Origin: Brevibacterium sp. RIT 803
Lineage (GTDB): Bacteria > Actinomycetota > Actinomycetes > Actinomycetales > Brevibacteriaceae
NCBI RefSeq assembly: GCF_016892625.1
Contig: NZ_JAFEMW010000003.1
Location: 372,001 to 436,000 of the forward strand
DNA length: 64,000 nt
Reading direction: 5' to 3'
Below are positions 55,215-63,908 of this stretch, piece after piece (positions within the stretch are counted from its first letter, which is position 1; the number at the start of each line of letters is the position of its first letter). The notes below the pieces were generated by a model that worked only from the letters and a program-made list of their open reading frames with translations, did no database searches and had not been told where the DNA came from. A program made the translations under genes and the position numbers.

Positions 55215-55829
55215 TCAACCGGTGATGAGGCCGAGTGCTCCGATGGCGATGAGCGTGGTCAGGGTCGTCCAAGCGACGATGGCGATCCCTTGCCACAGCA
55301 GGATCCAGGAGGTTTTGACGCCTGCGCTGACCAGGATCGTCGAGGTGATCTGGGTGGGGATGGCCAGGGGGCCGAGCAGGCTCGCACCCGGGACTCCGAA
55401 GCGGTTGAGGAAGCGTTTGAACTTGATGCGACCCTTCGATTCGGGCTTCTTTTCGACAGGTGGCTGGTCGAGGAACCTCGCTTCGCCCTCCGCCGTTGTG
55501 CTCGAATCGGCAATTGCGCTTTCGTCGGCAATGACTGTTCCGGGCCCTCCGACACCAACGGGAACGCTCTCCGGTGTTCGGCTCCGGCGAGTAACCACGG
55601 CCCTGCGTGCCCGGGCACCGAGCAACACGATGACGGTGACGCAGACGAAGTTGCCGATGGCCCCGGCGAGGCCCGCGACGATCGGGTTGAGTCCGGCCCA
55701 CACGCCGATGACGGCAGAGACCTCCCCTTCGACGAAGGGCACTGCGCCGGCGAGCGCGATGATCAGCGGCTGCAAGAGGTCAGGGACGTGGGAGGCGAGG
55801 TCTTGGAAGAAGGTGATGGCGGTGTTCAT
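55215..55829 (-). CDS. Small multidrug export-type membrane protein (Sm_multidrug_ex)
   Basis: 204 aa. The N-terminal PFVEGEVSAVIGVWAGLNPI and the later SLLGPLAIPTQITSTILVSA are the repeated helix motifs of the DUF/Sm_multidrug_ex family; the name comes from an old screen and export is not proven. Between them is a hydrophilic Ser/Thr/Glu-rich loop of about 55 residues (about 80-135). ATG at 55829 follows AGAGGACATC. It is the first gene of a three-gene minus operon. Confidence 0.78.
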   Translation of the reverse strand: MNTAITFFQDLASHVPDLLQPLIIALAGAVPFVEGEVSAVIGVWAGLNPIVAGLAGAIGNFVCVTVIVLLGARARRAVVTRRSRTPESVPVGVGGPGTVIADESAIADSSTTAEGEARFLDQPPVEKKPESKGRIKFKRFLNRFGVPGASLLGPLAIPTQITSTILVSAGVKTSWILLWQGIAIVAWTTLTTLIAIGALGLITG

Positions 55830-55922
55830 GATGTCCTCTGGAAGTAGTCCGATTGATTACTACCAGTGGAAACTGTGTTCTCAGAACAGGGTCAAGTCCG
55901 GAGGACTGAACTCAGGAAATCC

Positions 55923-56708
55923 TCAGCCGGATTCCTCGGCTATGCGGGCTTTGATGAAGGCGGCAAAACGCTCACGGTGCTCTTCCGCCACGTCCAAGGT
56001 CGGGTACACCTGGAGGAAGGCTCGTTGCATGACGTCGATCTGGGCCTCGTTGTAGAGCTCGGTGATCGATCCGATGATGGCCGATTGCCCCATGGCGACG
56101 TCTCCGCGCATCCCGTGGTGCGGGGCGAGCAGCCAGGGGTTGGTCTCCAGATGCTCCTTCATACTTGGCGCAATCGCTTCGGCCAGCCTCGCGCGAGTGG
56201 CGTCATCGGCATCCTCGGCGAGGTCATCGACTTCTCGGTCATAGGGAGTCGTCGCGGTCATGATCGTCTTCATCTCAGCCATCGTCGCCTCATCGTAGAG
56301 ACGCGAGTAGAGGGACATCAGGCTGCGATCGGGGCTGGACATCGTGGCCGCAATGTCGATGAATTCTGAGGCGGTGTCGATTGGGGCGCCGTGTTGCAGC
56401 AGCTTCGCGATCTGTTCACGAGCCTTCTCCAACTCGGCGATGTTCTCCCCGAGTTCGACGTCGAGCCGCTTGAGCGCGAGCTGCTGCGCTTCGTGGTCGT
56501 CTTCAACGGAGCTGATGTCGGCCAGGGGGATTCCGAGTTCGCGCAGTCGTCGGATCTGCAGGAGCCTGAGCACATGTGAGGGCCCGTACTGTTTGTACCC
56601 GTTGCTCATCCGCTCGGGGTCCGCGAGCAGATCGAGCTTGTGATAGTGCCGAATCGTGTTGACCGTCGTTCCGGTCAGCTCCGCCAACTCACTGGTGCTC
56701 CACCCCAC
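55923..56708 (-). CDS. MerR-family transcriptional regulator
   Basis: 261 aa from this start. WSTSELAELTGTTVNTIRHY and KLDLLADPERMSNGYKQYGP are the MerR helix-turn-helix and wing; LGIPLADISSVEDDHEAQQL continues to the dimer helix. The C-terminal 150 residues are helical and could bind a small ligand (TipA-like layout). GTG at 56708 is chosen because the family begins there; the frame is open further upstream, into the promoter of the divergent small gene. The next genes downstream (small multidrug-type operon) may be its target. Confidence 0.75.
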   Translation of the reverse strand: MGWSTSELAELTGTTVNTIRHYHKLDLLADPERMSNGYKQYGPSHVLRLLQIRRLRELGIPLADISSVEDDHEAQQLALKRLDVELGENIAELEKAREQIAKLLQHGAPIDTASEFIDIAATMSSPDRSLMSLYSRLYDEATMAEMKTIMTATTPYDREVDDLAEDADDATRARLAEAIAPSMKEHLETNPWLLAPHHGMRGDVAMGQSAIIGSITELYNEAQIDVMQRAFLQVYPTLDVAEEHRERFAAFIKARIAEESG

Positions 56709-56808
56709 TAGCCGTTCCCCTCGCCGCCGCGTCGTCGGTGCCTCATCATTGCCTGACTGAGTCCAGTGTATTGGCCTCTTCCTCGAGTCGGCATGTTTAG
56801 ACTGAACC

Positions 56809-56979
56809 ATGACTGAGTTCAATATCGGCGATACCGTCCAGGTCACCTCCGGAGCAATGGCACACAGTGTCGGCACCGTCGTCTACCTCTATGAGAAGAC
56901 CGGAAAGTACCTCGTGCGGACTGGCGCCGGGGCACAGGACTACTACGGCCCGGACGAGATCGAACTGTTCAATCCCTGA
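56809..56979 (+). CDS. Small SH3-like protein, 56 aa
   Basis: 56 aa. The sequence begins TEFNIGDTVQVTSGAMAHSV and ends DYYGPDEIELF, with the Gly-Asp-x-Val and Gly-x-Val pattern of small KOW/SH3-like barrels. It is divergent from the MerR gene with about 100 nt between starts. No clear ribosome site is seen before ATG at 56809. It is too short for confident assignment, but codon use and the barrel pattern support a real gene. Confidence 0.65.
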   Translation: MTEFNIGDTVQVTSGAMAHSVGTVVYLYEKTGKYLVRTGAGAQDYYGPDEIELFNP

Positions 56980-57001
56980 CGCACGCACCGCTCCACGGTC
57001 C

Positions 57002-57349
57002 TCACCGCAGACGGGCCAAGGATTCCTCAGCGCGCGCAATTCGCTTGTCCACGTCCATCTGCCACCAATAGTCACCCCGTTCCCCAAGTCCGTGCTTGGC
57101 GATGGAAACTCGATTTCGGGCAGCACTGACATCCTCGTCCATTCCCGTCTTCTGTGCGGTGCGGACAGCGTTCCGCGCTGTGCCGAGATGGCTTTTCAGT
57201 TCTGCAACCATCTCCTCAGGCAGTTCCGGATCGGTTCTGCGCCATTTTCGGCCCTTGATGACCATCCACTTCTGCTCGTCGCTGTACTCACGCTCCCCAT
57301 CCTGGCCCATGATCAACAGTCTGTTCTTCTCGAACGACTGTGTCCACAT
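57002..57349 (-). CDS. Conserved actinobacterial protein of unknown function
   Basis: 115 aa. KWMVIKGRKWRRTDPELPEE and the following helical stretch with RVSIAKHGLGERGDYWWQMD match a small actinobacterial family often labelled biopolymer transporter Tol, a name with no good support. ATG at 57349 leaves 45 nt to the divergent helicase gene; ATG at 57310 is also possible, and neither has a clear ribosome site. No membrane segment is seen. Function unknown. Confidence 0.7.
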   Translation of the reverse strand: MWTQSFEKNRLLIMGQDGEREYSDEQKWMVIKGRKWRRTDPELPEEMVAELKSHLGTARNAVRTAQKTGMDEDVSAARNRVSIAKHGLGERGDYWWQMDVDKRIARAEESLARLR

Positions 57350-57394
57350 CGAGTGTCCACGTGATGTGTCCGTGGGCAATGAGAAGATGGCACG

Positions 57395-60300
57395 GTGCCT
57401 GAGAATCCCACCGCGTCCTCCGACGCCGCCACCGCCGGCTGGCGCGACGCCTTCGCCTCCCTCACCGAGGCGGCCCCGCAGGAGTACACGCCAGTGGCCC
57501 TGGGATTCGAACTCGTCGAGGTGGTGGCCCGGACGTGGTTCGAACCGAAGCACTCTGTGGTTCTGGAGAAGCAAGCGGTCTCCCCCGGCACGGATCCCAG
57601 CCTGGCGATCCGCCCCCTGATCCTCAGCGAATCAGGTAACTGGGTGAAGAAGTCCCTCACGTGGCGCACCATCGATCGCATGGCCAGGCAATTCAACGTC
57701 GACCCCCGTCACCAGGAATGGTTCACTCAGCTCGCGGGCTTGCGCACCCGGGACAAAACCGACTTCACACCCGATGGTGCGCCGTACAACCTCGGCGACT
57801 TCCATACTCCGCTGCTGTGGGACATGTTCGCTCAGGCCACCGATATCGGGATCGAACTCGTCGGCGTCAATCAGGGCATGCACGTGCACATCGGACGCGA
57901 GGCGAAGGCCATCATCGACGTCAATCGGGTGAAGAACCAGCTGCGGGTGCAGCCGCGGGTGACGATTGATGAACGCGAATTCTCCCCGGGCCTGACTAAG
58001 CCGATCTGGACGCATGGGTTCTTCGGCGTCGACCTGGATTCGGGCTTTGCCGTGACGCTGGCGCCGGCGTCGAAGCCGACGGCGCAGTCCGCACTGACCG
58101 TCTTCGCCTCACCCGGTCCGATCACGATTCCGGGCAGCGAGTCCGAGGAGTTCTTCGAGGAGTACTATCCGCTGCTGCGCACCTCTGCCGAGGTTGTCAG
58201 CACAGATGAGACCGTGAAATTTCCCCAGTTCAGCGACCCGCGGCTGGTCCTCTTCATGGCGTTCGGGGCGAAGGACCACCTGAGTCTGCAATGGTACTGG
58301 GAGTACTCGGGACCCAGACGGACTCTGCCCGTGGTACCGCTGTCGAAGCTCGGCACCTCCGCCATCCGCAGCAACGCAGCCGGTCGAAGCACTGCAACGG
58401 CCCCGACACCAAACCTCCGCGACAACCGCGATCTCGAACACGAAGCCCGTGTCCTTGCCCAGGTCGAATCGATCCTCGCCGAGACTCAACCGCCCGGCCA
58501 CCCCCGCGACATGGAACTCACGGACGCCGACACTGCGGACTTCGTCGTCAATGTCCTGCCTGGGCTTGAAGAGATCGACCACGTCAAGGTCATCACGCGC
58601 GGGAAGAAGCAGCCCTATCGCGAGCTCGGCGGGGAGCCCAACATCACGATCACCTCGGTCGAATCGGAGAAGAACGACTGGTTCGACCTGGGATTCCAGA
58701 TCACCATCGACGGCAAACCCATCCCCTTCGTCAAGCTCTACAAGGCCCTGGCTGCGGGGACGAAGAAGATCAAGCTCGTCGACAACACTTTTCTGTCGCT
58801 GAACAAGCCCGCCTTCGACAAGCTCAAAGCGCTCCTGGCTGAAGCAGACCTCATCCCCGAGTGGGAGCCGGAGTCCCCGAAGATCACTCGCCTGCACGTG
58901 GGGCTGTGGTCGGAGTTCGAGGAAATCGCCGATGAGACGCTTCCGGCCCAGTCTTGGCAGGAGTCCGCACAGGCACTGCTCGACCTCGACCACCTGCCTG
59001 CCACCCAGGTGCCACATCTGGGCGGGGTCACCATGCGCCCCTATCAGGTACAGGGTTTCCGGTGGTTGGCACTGCTGTACAGGTGCCACCTCGGCGGGAT
59101 TCTGGCCGACGATATGGGACTGGGCAAGACTCTGCAGACTCTGGCGTTGATCGTTCATGCGCAGGCAGAGCTTCCGTTCCTCGTCGTCGCCCCCACCTCG
59201 GTGGTCGACAATTGGGCGAAGGAAGCCGCGAAGTTCACCCCTGACCTCGACGTTCGTGTCGTGTCCGAGTCGACGCAGAAGAGGAAGACCGCCCTCGCCG
59301 AGGTGGTCGCCGGTGCCGATGTCATCATCATGTCCTATGCGATGCTGCGCCTGGACGAAGACCCCATCTCTGCCCTCAAATGGGCTGGGTTCGTCCTCGA
59401 TGAGGCGCAGTTCGTGAAGAACAGCTCCTCTCAGGTCCATCAGGCGGCGAAGTCGGTCAACGCACCGTTCCGCCTGGCGCTGACGGGCACTCCGATGGAG
59501 AATTCTCTGCGCGATGTGTGGTCGCTGTTCGCCATCACAGCACCAGGGCTGTTCCCCAGCGCCCACCGTTTCGAGAAGGAGTATGTGCGGCCCATCGAAG
59601 TGGGTGAGGACCCCGGTCGATTGAAGCGTCTGCAGAAGCGGATCCGACCGTTCATGCTGCGCCGGAACAAGGATCTCGTTGCTGCGGATCTGCCCGAGAA
59701 GCAGGAGCAGGTCATCAATGTCGAGCTCAATGCCGCTCATCGCAAGCTCTACGATCGGGTGCTGCAGAAGGAGCGGAAGAAGATCCTCGGCTTCATCGAC
59801 AGCGAGTACGATAAGCAGCGCTTCATCGTCTTCCGTTCACTGACTCTTCTGCGCATGCTGGCCCTGGATCCGCGCATCGTCGACGGTGAACACGAAGGCG
59901 TACCGTCGAGCAAGCTTGCGGCCCTGATGGAACGACTCGAGGATGTCGTTGCCGAAGGTCACCGCTCGATCGTGTTCAGCCAGTTCACGTCGTTCCTGAC
60001 CATGATCGCTGAAGACCTCGATCACCGAGGCATTCCCTACGTCGTCCTCGACGGCTCCACCAGGAACCGGGGCAGAGTCGTCGAAGAGTTCCGGACCGGT
60101 AAGGCACCAGTGTTCCTCATCAGCCTCAAGGCTGGCGGGTTCGGCCTCAATCTCACCGAAGCCGACTATGTCTTCCTCATGGACCCGTGGTGGAATCCTG
60201 CGACGGAGAATCAGGCGATAGACCGAGCCCACCGGATCGGGCAGACGAAGAACGTCATGGTCTACCGCTACGTTGCCGAGGGCACGATCGAGGAGAAGGT

Positions 60301-60442
60301 CCTCGCCCTGCAGAAGAAGAAGGCAGAACTCTTCGACTCCCTCATGACCGACGGCGGGGCCTTCGAGGGTCGCAGTCCAAACGGGCAGGCCTTCAGCCAG
60401 ACGGTGACGGCCGAGGATATCCGGGAGCTGCTGGAGGGATAG
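57395..60442 (+). CDS. SNF2-family DEAD/DEAH helicase
   Basis: 1015 aa. The SNF2 ATPase lies at about 540-1000: Walker A in DDMGLGKTLQTL, DEAQ-type box FVLDEAQFVKN, motif III region TGTPMENSLRDVWSLF, then the C-terminal lobe with IVFSQFTSFLTM, SLKAGGFGLNLTEADYVFLM and the last motif AIDRAHRIGQTKNV. The first 530 residues are a family-specific N-terminal part typical of bacterial SNF2/RapA-like proteins of unknown detail. Start GTG at 57395. Such enzymes translocate on duplex DNA and remodel protein complexes. No methylase or nuclease lies next to it, so a defence role has no support here. Confidence 0.93.
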   Translation: MPENPTASSDAATAGWRDAFASLTEAAPQEYTPVALGFELVEVVARTWFEPKHSVVLEKQAVSPGTDPSLAIRPLILSESGNWVKKSLTWRTIDRMARQFNVDPRHQEWFTQLAGLRTRDKTDFTPDGAPYNLGDFHTPLLWDMFAQATDIGIELVGVNQGMHVHIGREAKAIIDVNRVKNQLRVQPRVTIDEREFSPGLTKPIWTHGFFGVDLDSGFAVTLAPASKPTAQSALTVFASPGPITIPGSESEEFFEEYYPLLRTSAEVVSTDETVKFPQFSDPRLVLFMAFGAKDHLSLQWYWEYSGPRRTLPVVPLSKLGTSAIRSNAAGRSTATAPTPNLRDNRDLEHEARVLAQVESILAETQPPGHPRDMELTDADTADFVVNVLPGLEEIDHVKVITRGKKQPYRELGGEPNITITSVESEKNDWFDLGFQITIDGKPIPFVKLYKALAAGTKKIKLVDNTFLSLNKPAFDKLKALLAEADLIPEWEPESPKITRLHVGLWSEFEEIADETLPAQSWQESAQALLDLDHLPATQVPHLGGVTMRPYQVQGFRWLALLYRCHLGGILADDMGLGKTLQTLALIVHAQAELPFLVVAPTSVVDNWAKEAAKFTPDLDVRVVSESTQKRKTALAEVVAGADVIIMSYAMLRLDEDPISALKWAGFVLDEAQFVKNSSSQVHQAAKSVNAPFRLALTGTPMENSLRDVWSLFAITAPGLFPSAHRFEKEYVRPIEVGEDPGRLKRLQKRIRPFMLRRNKDLVAADLPEKQEQVINVELNAAHRKLYDRVLQKERKKILGFIDSEYDKQRFIVFRSLTLLRMLALDPRIVDGEHEGVPSSKLAALMERLEDVVAEGHRSIVFSQFTSFLTMIAEDLDHRGIPYVVLDGSTRNRGRVVEEFRTGKAPVFLISLKAGGFGLNLTEADYVFLMDPWWNPATENQAIDRAHRIGQTKNVMVYRYVAEGTIEEKVLALQKKKAELFDSLMTDGGAFEGRSPNGQAFSQTVTAEDIRELLEG

Positions 60443-60446
60443 GGAC

Positions 60447-60644
60447 TCAGCGCCCGAGCAATGATTGAATATCGACGTGCTCCACATGGTTGGCTAATCT
60501 CGTCATCCCATGGGAGCCGATGCCCGTTCGGTCGGCGCTGGACAACACATCAGCGACGATCCCGGCGTTGGATGCAGACATGCCGGCCCGAACCAAGACT
60601 GTCGCTGCGTACTGCCAAAGCCTGTCGACGGAAACCCTGACCAC
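60447..60644 (-). pseudogene. Truncated N-terminus of Ldh-type malate/lactate dehydrogenase
   Basis: Only 65 codons remain. The sequence has SVDRLWQYAATVLVRAGMSA and DRTGIGSHGMTRLANHVEHV, which resemble the N-terminal domain of the Ldh_2 family (malate/L-lactate/diketogulonate dehydrogenases, usually about 340 aa). The GTG start at 60644 has a good AAGGAG 6 nt upstream, so the beginning is intact and the gene was cut after about residue 60. Its stop lies 4 nt beyond the helicase stop, so a deletion or rearrangement joined the two. It is at the end of the TRAP/RraA operon, where a dehydrogenase would make sense. Confidence 0.7.
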
Positions 60645-60665
60645 CCTGATCTCCTTACGAGTCGT

Positions 60666-60688
60666 TCACGGGTGAAAAGTTCCCGTGA
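60666..60688 (-). terminator. Intercistronic hairpin
   Basis: TCACGGG-9 nt-CCCGTGA is a perfect 7-bp stem between the 80-aa membrane protein and the truncated dehydrogenase. It could act as a weak terminator or RNA-processing stem on the minus transcript. No T-run. Confidence 0.45.
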
Positions 60689-60737
60689 GGGAAAGGCCCG
60701 TGCCGTTGATTTGAATTGATCGATATCACGAACTTGA

Positions 60738-60980
60738 TCAATCGTCGGCAACGTCCCCTTTGTCGATCGTGGTGTAGTAGGCGTAGCCAGACAGCCCGAC
60801 AATGATGGCCGCGATGATGCTGGGGCGAGCCAGAGCCTCGTAGGCGCCGTCGATCCACTGACCTTGTGCAGTCACGAGCCCGATGACCTGAGTGAAGACC
60901 AGGGCGAAGGCGATGACCAAGAACGCAATCATCGCCAGAATGAACAGTGGCAGCAGGATGATTCGCAATGTGTTTCTCAT
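60738..60980 (-). CDS. 80-aa two-helix membrane protein beside TRAP permease
   Basis: 80 aa with two hydrophobic helices (about 5-35 and 50-70) and a charged end. ATG at 60980 comes one nucleotide after the stop of the large permease, so it is co-expressed. TRAP systems have a small DctQ subunit with four helices and about 160 aa; this protein is half that size and has no clear DctQ motif, but its place suggests a partner of the large permease. It is otherwise unassigned. Confidence 0.65.
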   Translation of the reverse strand: MRNTLRIILLPLFILAMIAFLVIAFALVFTQVIGLVTAQGQWIDGAYEALARPSIIAAIIVGLSGYAYYTTIDKGDVADD

Positions 60981-60981
60981 G

Positions 60982-62334
60982 TCAGCCTCCCATTGGGACA
61001 GGAACGATGCCCAGCGCGATGAGCACGCCGAGGATGAAGAACGGGACAACGTAATAGACAACCAGGGGGATGAAGGTCTTCTCCGGCCGAGCGCCGGTGA
61101 TGCCGCAGGCTACGAAGATCGACCCCGAGGCTGGTGGCGACGCGCCCTCTGTCGAAGCGAAAACGAGGATGGCTATGACCGCGAGAAGTGGATCGACTCC
61201 CGCTCCGACCATTCCAAACAGTGCCACCTGACCCACCGCGCTCAATGTCGCGCTCGACGACAGAGGGCCTGCAACAACGACGATCAACAGGCCGATCAAT
61301 GTGACCAACAGCCAGAGTGGCAGATTCATCGCGGCGAGGACATTGTTGACGTCGGTGTCCAGGCCCAACGACGCCAGGACTTCCGAAGCCGCAATAGCGA
61401 AGAAGAGGATCGCGCCGATTGTGTAGAACTTCGGAACCGACCCTTCCATGAACATCCACCATTGTCGGGGAGTCTTGGGCAGCTGCTTCCAAGCGACAGA
61501 GGCGCTGATTCCGATGATGAGGACAGGTATCCACATGATGAGTGAGATATTCTCCATCGAATCACCCAGAGAAGGAGCCGCAGCAAGTAGATCAGCGACC
61601 GGACCAACCGAGATGGCGATCGGAATGATTGCGCCGAGGAAGATGAGCGCTGACGTCCAACCCCGGCTCAGCGCAACACGAGCAGGGACGTGGTCGGTGC
61701 CCTTCTCGGCTGTGATTCCGTCTCGATGGACGAACCATCCAGTCAGCAGGATTCGGAAGATTACCTGGTAGGAACCGGCTACGAGAAGCGCCAGGTACAC
61801 CTGCGACGTCGTGACCAAGGTACCGGCGAATCCGATCATGATGATCATCGAGGCACTGGGAGGAAGTGCAGAACCGAGTCCTGCGTTGCCTGCAATGACC
61901 GTGGCAGCGCGTTCTTTCTTCCAGCCGGTTCGGACCATCCATGGTCCGGTGATGGAACCGGATGCCGCAGCATTTCCGGTGTTCGATCCGCCGGCTACAG
62001 CACCCATTGCACCCGAGGCGAAGGTGTCGACATAGGCGGGCCCGCCGGGGAGTCGCCCCAGTAGGGACGAGAGGATGCCGATAAGCTTGTCCATGACGCC
62101 GGTCTTCTCCACGAAGTAGGTCATGAATACAAAGGCAACTGCCGCGTAAAGGACCTCGTTCTCGGAGGCCTCGACGAAGGCATTCACGGCATACTGCGGT
62201 GCATCGGCTCCGGCGAAGAACAAAGTGACCACGAAACCGAGCAGCATCGCCTCGGCCATATTTCTCTTGACGACGACGTTCCAGATCACGATGACCGCGA
62301 TGAACACCGCTAGGGCGATAAGGGCGAGAGGCAT
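60982..62334 (-). CDS. TRAP-type large permease (DctM-like)
   Basis: 450 aa with about twelve helices. AGGSNTGNAAASGSITGPWM followed by NAGLGSALPPSASMIIMIGF matches the hallmark of the DctM/TRAP large-permease fold; a second half repeats it with STEGASPPASGSIFVACGIT. ATG at 62334 follows GGGGAGGAC. No periplasmic DctP-like binding protein is in the window, unlike classic TRAP loci. It lies between the dehydrogenase/RraA fusion and the 80-aa protein, so it probably imports the acid used by the fusion enzyme. Confidence 0.8.
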   Translation of the reverse strand: MPLALIALAVFIAVIVIWNVVVKRNMAEAMLLGFVVTLFFAGADAPQYAVNAFVEASENEVLYAAVAFVFMTYFVEKTGVMDKLIGILSSLLGRLPGGPAYVDTFASGAMGAVAGGSNTGNAAASGSITGPWMVRTGWKKERAATVIAGNAGLGSALPPSASMIIMIGFAGTLVTTSQVYLALLVAGSYQVIFRILLTGWFVHRDGITAEKGTDHVPARVALSRGWTSALIFLGAIIPIAISVGPVADLLAAAPSLGDSMENISLIMWIPVLIIGISASVAWKQLPKTPRQWWMFMEGSVPKFYTIGAILFFAIAASEVLASLGLDTDVNNVLAAMNLPLWLLVTLIGLLIVVVAGPLSSSATLSAVGQVALFGMVGAGVDPLLAVIAILVFASTEGASPPASGSIFVACGITGARPEKTFIPLVVYYVVPFFILGVLIALGIVPVPMGG

Positions 62335-62377
62335 CGTTGTCCTCCCCTTTCAGATCAGTGGTGTGGTGGGATTCCGA

Positions 62378-63733
62378 CTAGTTGTTGGAGAGGGATTGCT
62401 CTGAACGCATCTCCGTTTGGCGCCGTCTCTCATCGTCGACGACAGCCAGACCGTCGGCGAGTATCTTCTCGGCAGCAATCGCGGGAACGACGAGCACTCC
62501 ATCGGCATCAGCCACGACGTAGTCGCCATGGCGGCAGACGGCTCCGGCAACTGCGATGGTTTCCCGGAGTCGACCAGGGCCCGATTTGTACGGTCCGGCC
62601 GGTGAGACTCCTGTCGCCCAAACGGGGAAGCCGATCTCTTCGATCTCTTTTACGTCACGGATGGCACCGTCGATGATCATTCCTGCGATCCCGCGGATGT
62701 GGGCGCGTTCAGCGATGAGCTCTCCGATGAGTGCGCGTTCGCTGTAACCGCCTCCGGCGACGACGAGGACATCACCCGGGGCAGTCAGAGGAAGAGCCCG
62801 GTGGATTGCCTGATTGTCACCTGGCCGGGTCTGCACGGTGAAAGCTCTGCCTGCCAGGGGCGGACTCTTCCACATCGGCTTCACCGACGAGTTGAGGAAG
62901 CCAAGACGATCTCCAGCATCACCGAGCGCTGAGGTGGGAACGGCCGCCAGCTGATCAGCAAGGGGCCCCTCGGTGTCTGCGGCGAGGCTGAGGTGGACGG
63001 CGCGCGCAGCCACTGTCATGGGCCACGGGTGTTCAAGCCCCGAGAGGAGGTCGACGCTATCCCCGAGCTCGACTGAGCGTCGATAGGCATGAGTCCGTGT
63101 GCCGCTGAGGAGCCGGTCAAGAGTCTCGCCTCCCTGCACCAGTTCACCGGCGATCTGGGTGCGCATCCATTCGACTTCTCCGGTCTCTTCGCCGGCCCGC
63201 ATGGCTTCGGTGAGCAATGCACCGAGCCCCTTCATGAAGACGCTGCGCAGTAGCTTCCGCCGAGAAGCGTCGCCGACCTGCCCGCGGATCGATTCGGCCT
63301 CTGCCCCGATGGCTTTCAGCTTCTCAGCAGCTTCATCAGAGTGAGCGCCCGAAAGCAGAACATGAACCTGAGCACCAAATCGCTGCACCGATCCGATGAC
63401 TGCCCCGTCGACGAATTTCGCATCAGCACCCAATGCATTCTGGACTTCACGTTTCCGGTGTGGCGAGGCCGCATTCATATCGATGTAGACAGAGTCGCCT
63501 GCCAATGAAGCGGAAGCCTCGGCCGCCACCGACACAGACGGGCGAGACGTGGTCAGGCCCAGAACTAGGTCGGCTCCGCTGACTGCTTCGACCACACTGG
63601 CCGCCTTGACCACACCAGCAGCTGTCTCCAGGTCACGAGGGTCGAAGCCCGCCACCTCATGTCCTGCCTCAGCAAAGGCCCTCGAATACTTGAAACCAGC
63701 CTCGCCAAGCCCGAGAACTGCCACTCGCATCAT
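62378..63733 (-). CDS. Fusion: 6-phosphogluconate-dehydrogenase-like domain plus RraA-type aldolase
   Basis: 451 aa. Residues 1-255 begin RVAVLGLGEAGFKYSRAFAE, the NAD-binding motif of beta-hydroxyacid/6-phosphogluconate dehydrogenases, followed by a DUF1932-like helical part (FMKGLGALLTEAMRAGEETG). Residues about 270-440 are an RraA/HMG-aldolase fold with GDVLVVAGGGYSERALIGEL and GMIIDGAIRDVKEI, which keeps the catalytic Arg-Asp pair. The two steps, oxidation of a hydroxy acid and aldol cleavage of the keto acid, would fit acid-sugar breakdown. ATG at 63733 has AGGAG close upstream; 63730 is the alternative. It heads the operon with the TRAP-type permease. Confidence 0.88.
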   Translation of the reverse strand: MMRVAVLGLGEAGFKYSRAFAEAGHEVAGFDPRDLETAAGVVKAASVVEAVSGADLVLGLTTSRPSVSVAAEASASLAGDSVYIDMNAASPHRKREVQNALGADAKFVDGAVIGSVQRFGAQVHVLLSGAHSDEAAEKLKAIGAEAESIRGQVGDASRRKLLRSVFMKGLGALLTEAMRAGEETGEVEWMRTQIAGELVQGGETLDRLLSGTRTHAYRRSVELGDSVDLLSGLEHPWPMTVAARAVHLSLAADTEGPLADQLAAVPTSALGDAGDRLGFLNSSVKPMWKSPPLAGRAFTVQTRPGDNQAIHRALPLTAPGDVLVVAGGGYSERALIGELIAERAHIRGIAGMIIDGAIRDVKEIEEIGFPVWATGVSPAGPYKSGPGRLRETIAVAGAVCRHGDYVVADADGVLVVPAIAAEKILADGLAVVDDERRRQTEMRSEQSLSNN

Positions 63734-63750
63734 TGCGCTCCTATCATTGG

Positions 63751-63767
63751 GTGATAGTGTATATCAC
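63751..63767. promoter_or_regulatory. Palindrome before the fusion gene, likely IclR operator
   Basis: GTGATA-5 nt-TATCAC is a perfect 17-nt dyad 18 nt before the fusion gene start and 142 nt before the IclR gene. IclR regulators bind palindromes in shared divergent regions, and this one sits over the minus-strand promoter area. Confidence 0.5.
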
Positions 63768-63908
63768 TGAATAAGTGTCTCGATCATTGTGCGCAAGGTC
63801 ATGCACTCTGTCAAGCCCGCCGTTTCCGAGCCGTGTAAGGCTTTGGCGCCACGAACTCTGCCAAACTGAGGGTTGGCCATAACCACTAGTCACATGGGGG
63901 CGAGAAAC

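Noticed and set aside
58109..59740. 543-codon open frame on the minus strand inside the helicase gene
   Set aside because: It is fully antisense to clear SNF2 motifs and its product is Arg/Asp/His-rich with no domain. High GC opens such frames.
57395..60442. SNF2 helicase as part of a phage-defence system
   Set aside because: No methylase, nuclease or other defence partner lies next to it; its neighbours are small conserved genes and a broken metabolic gene.
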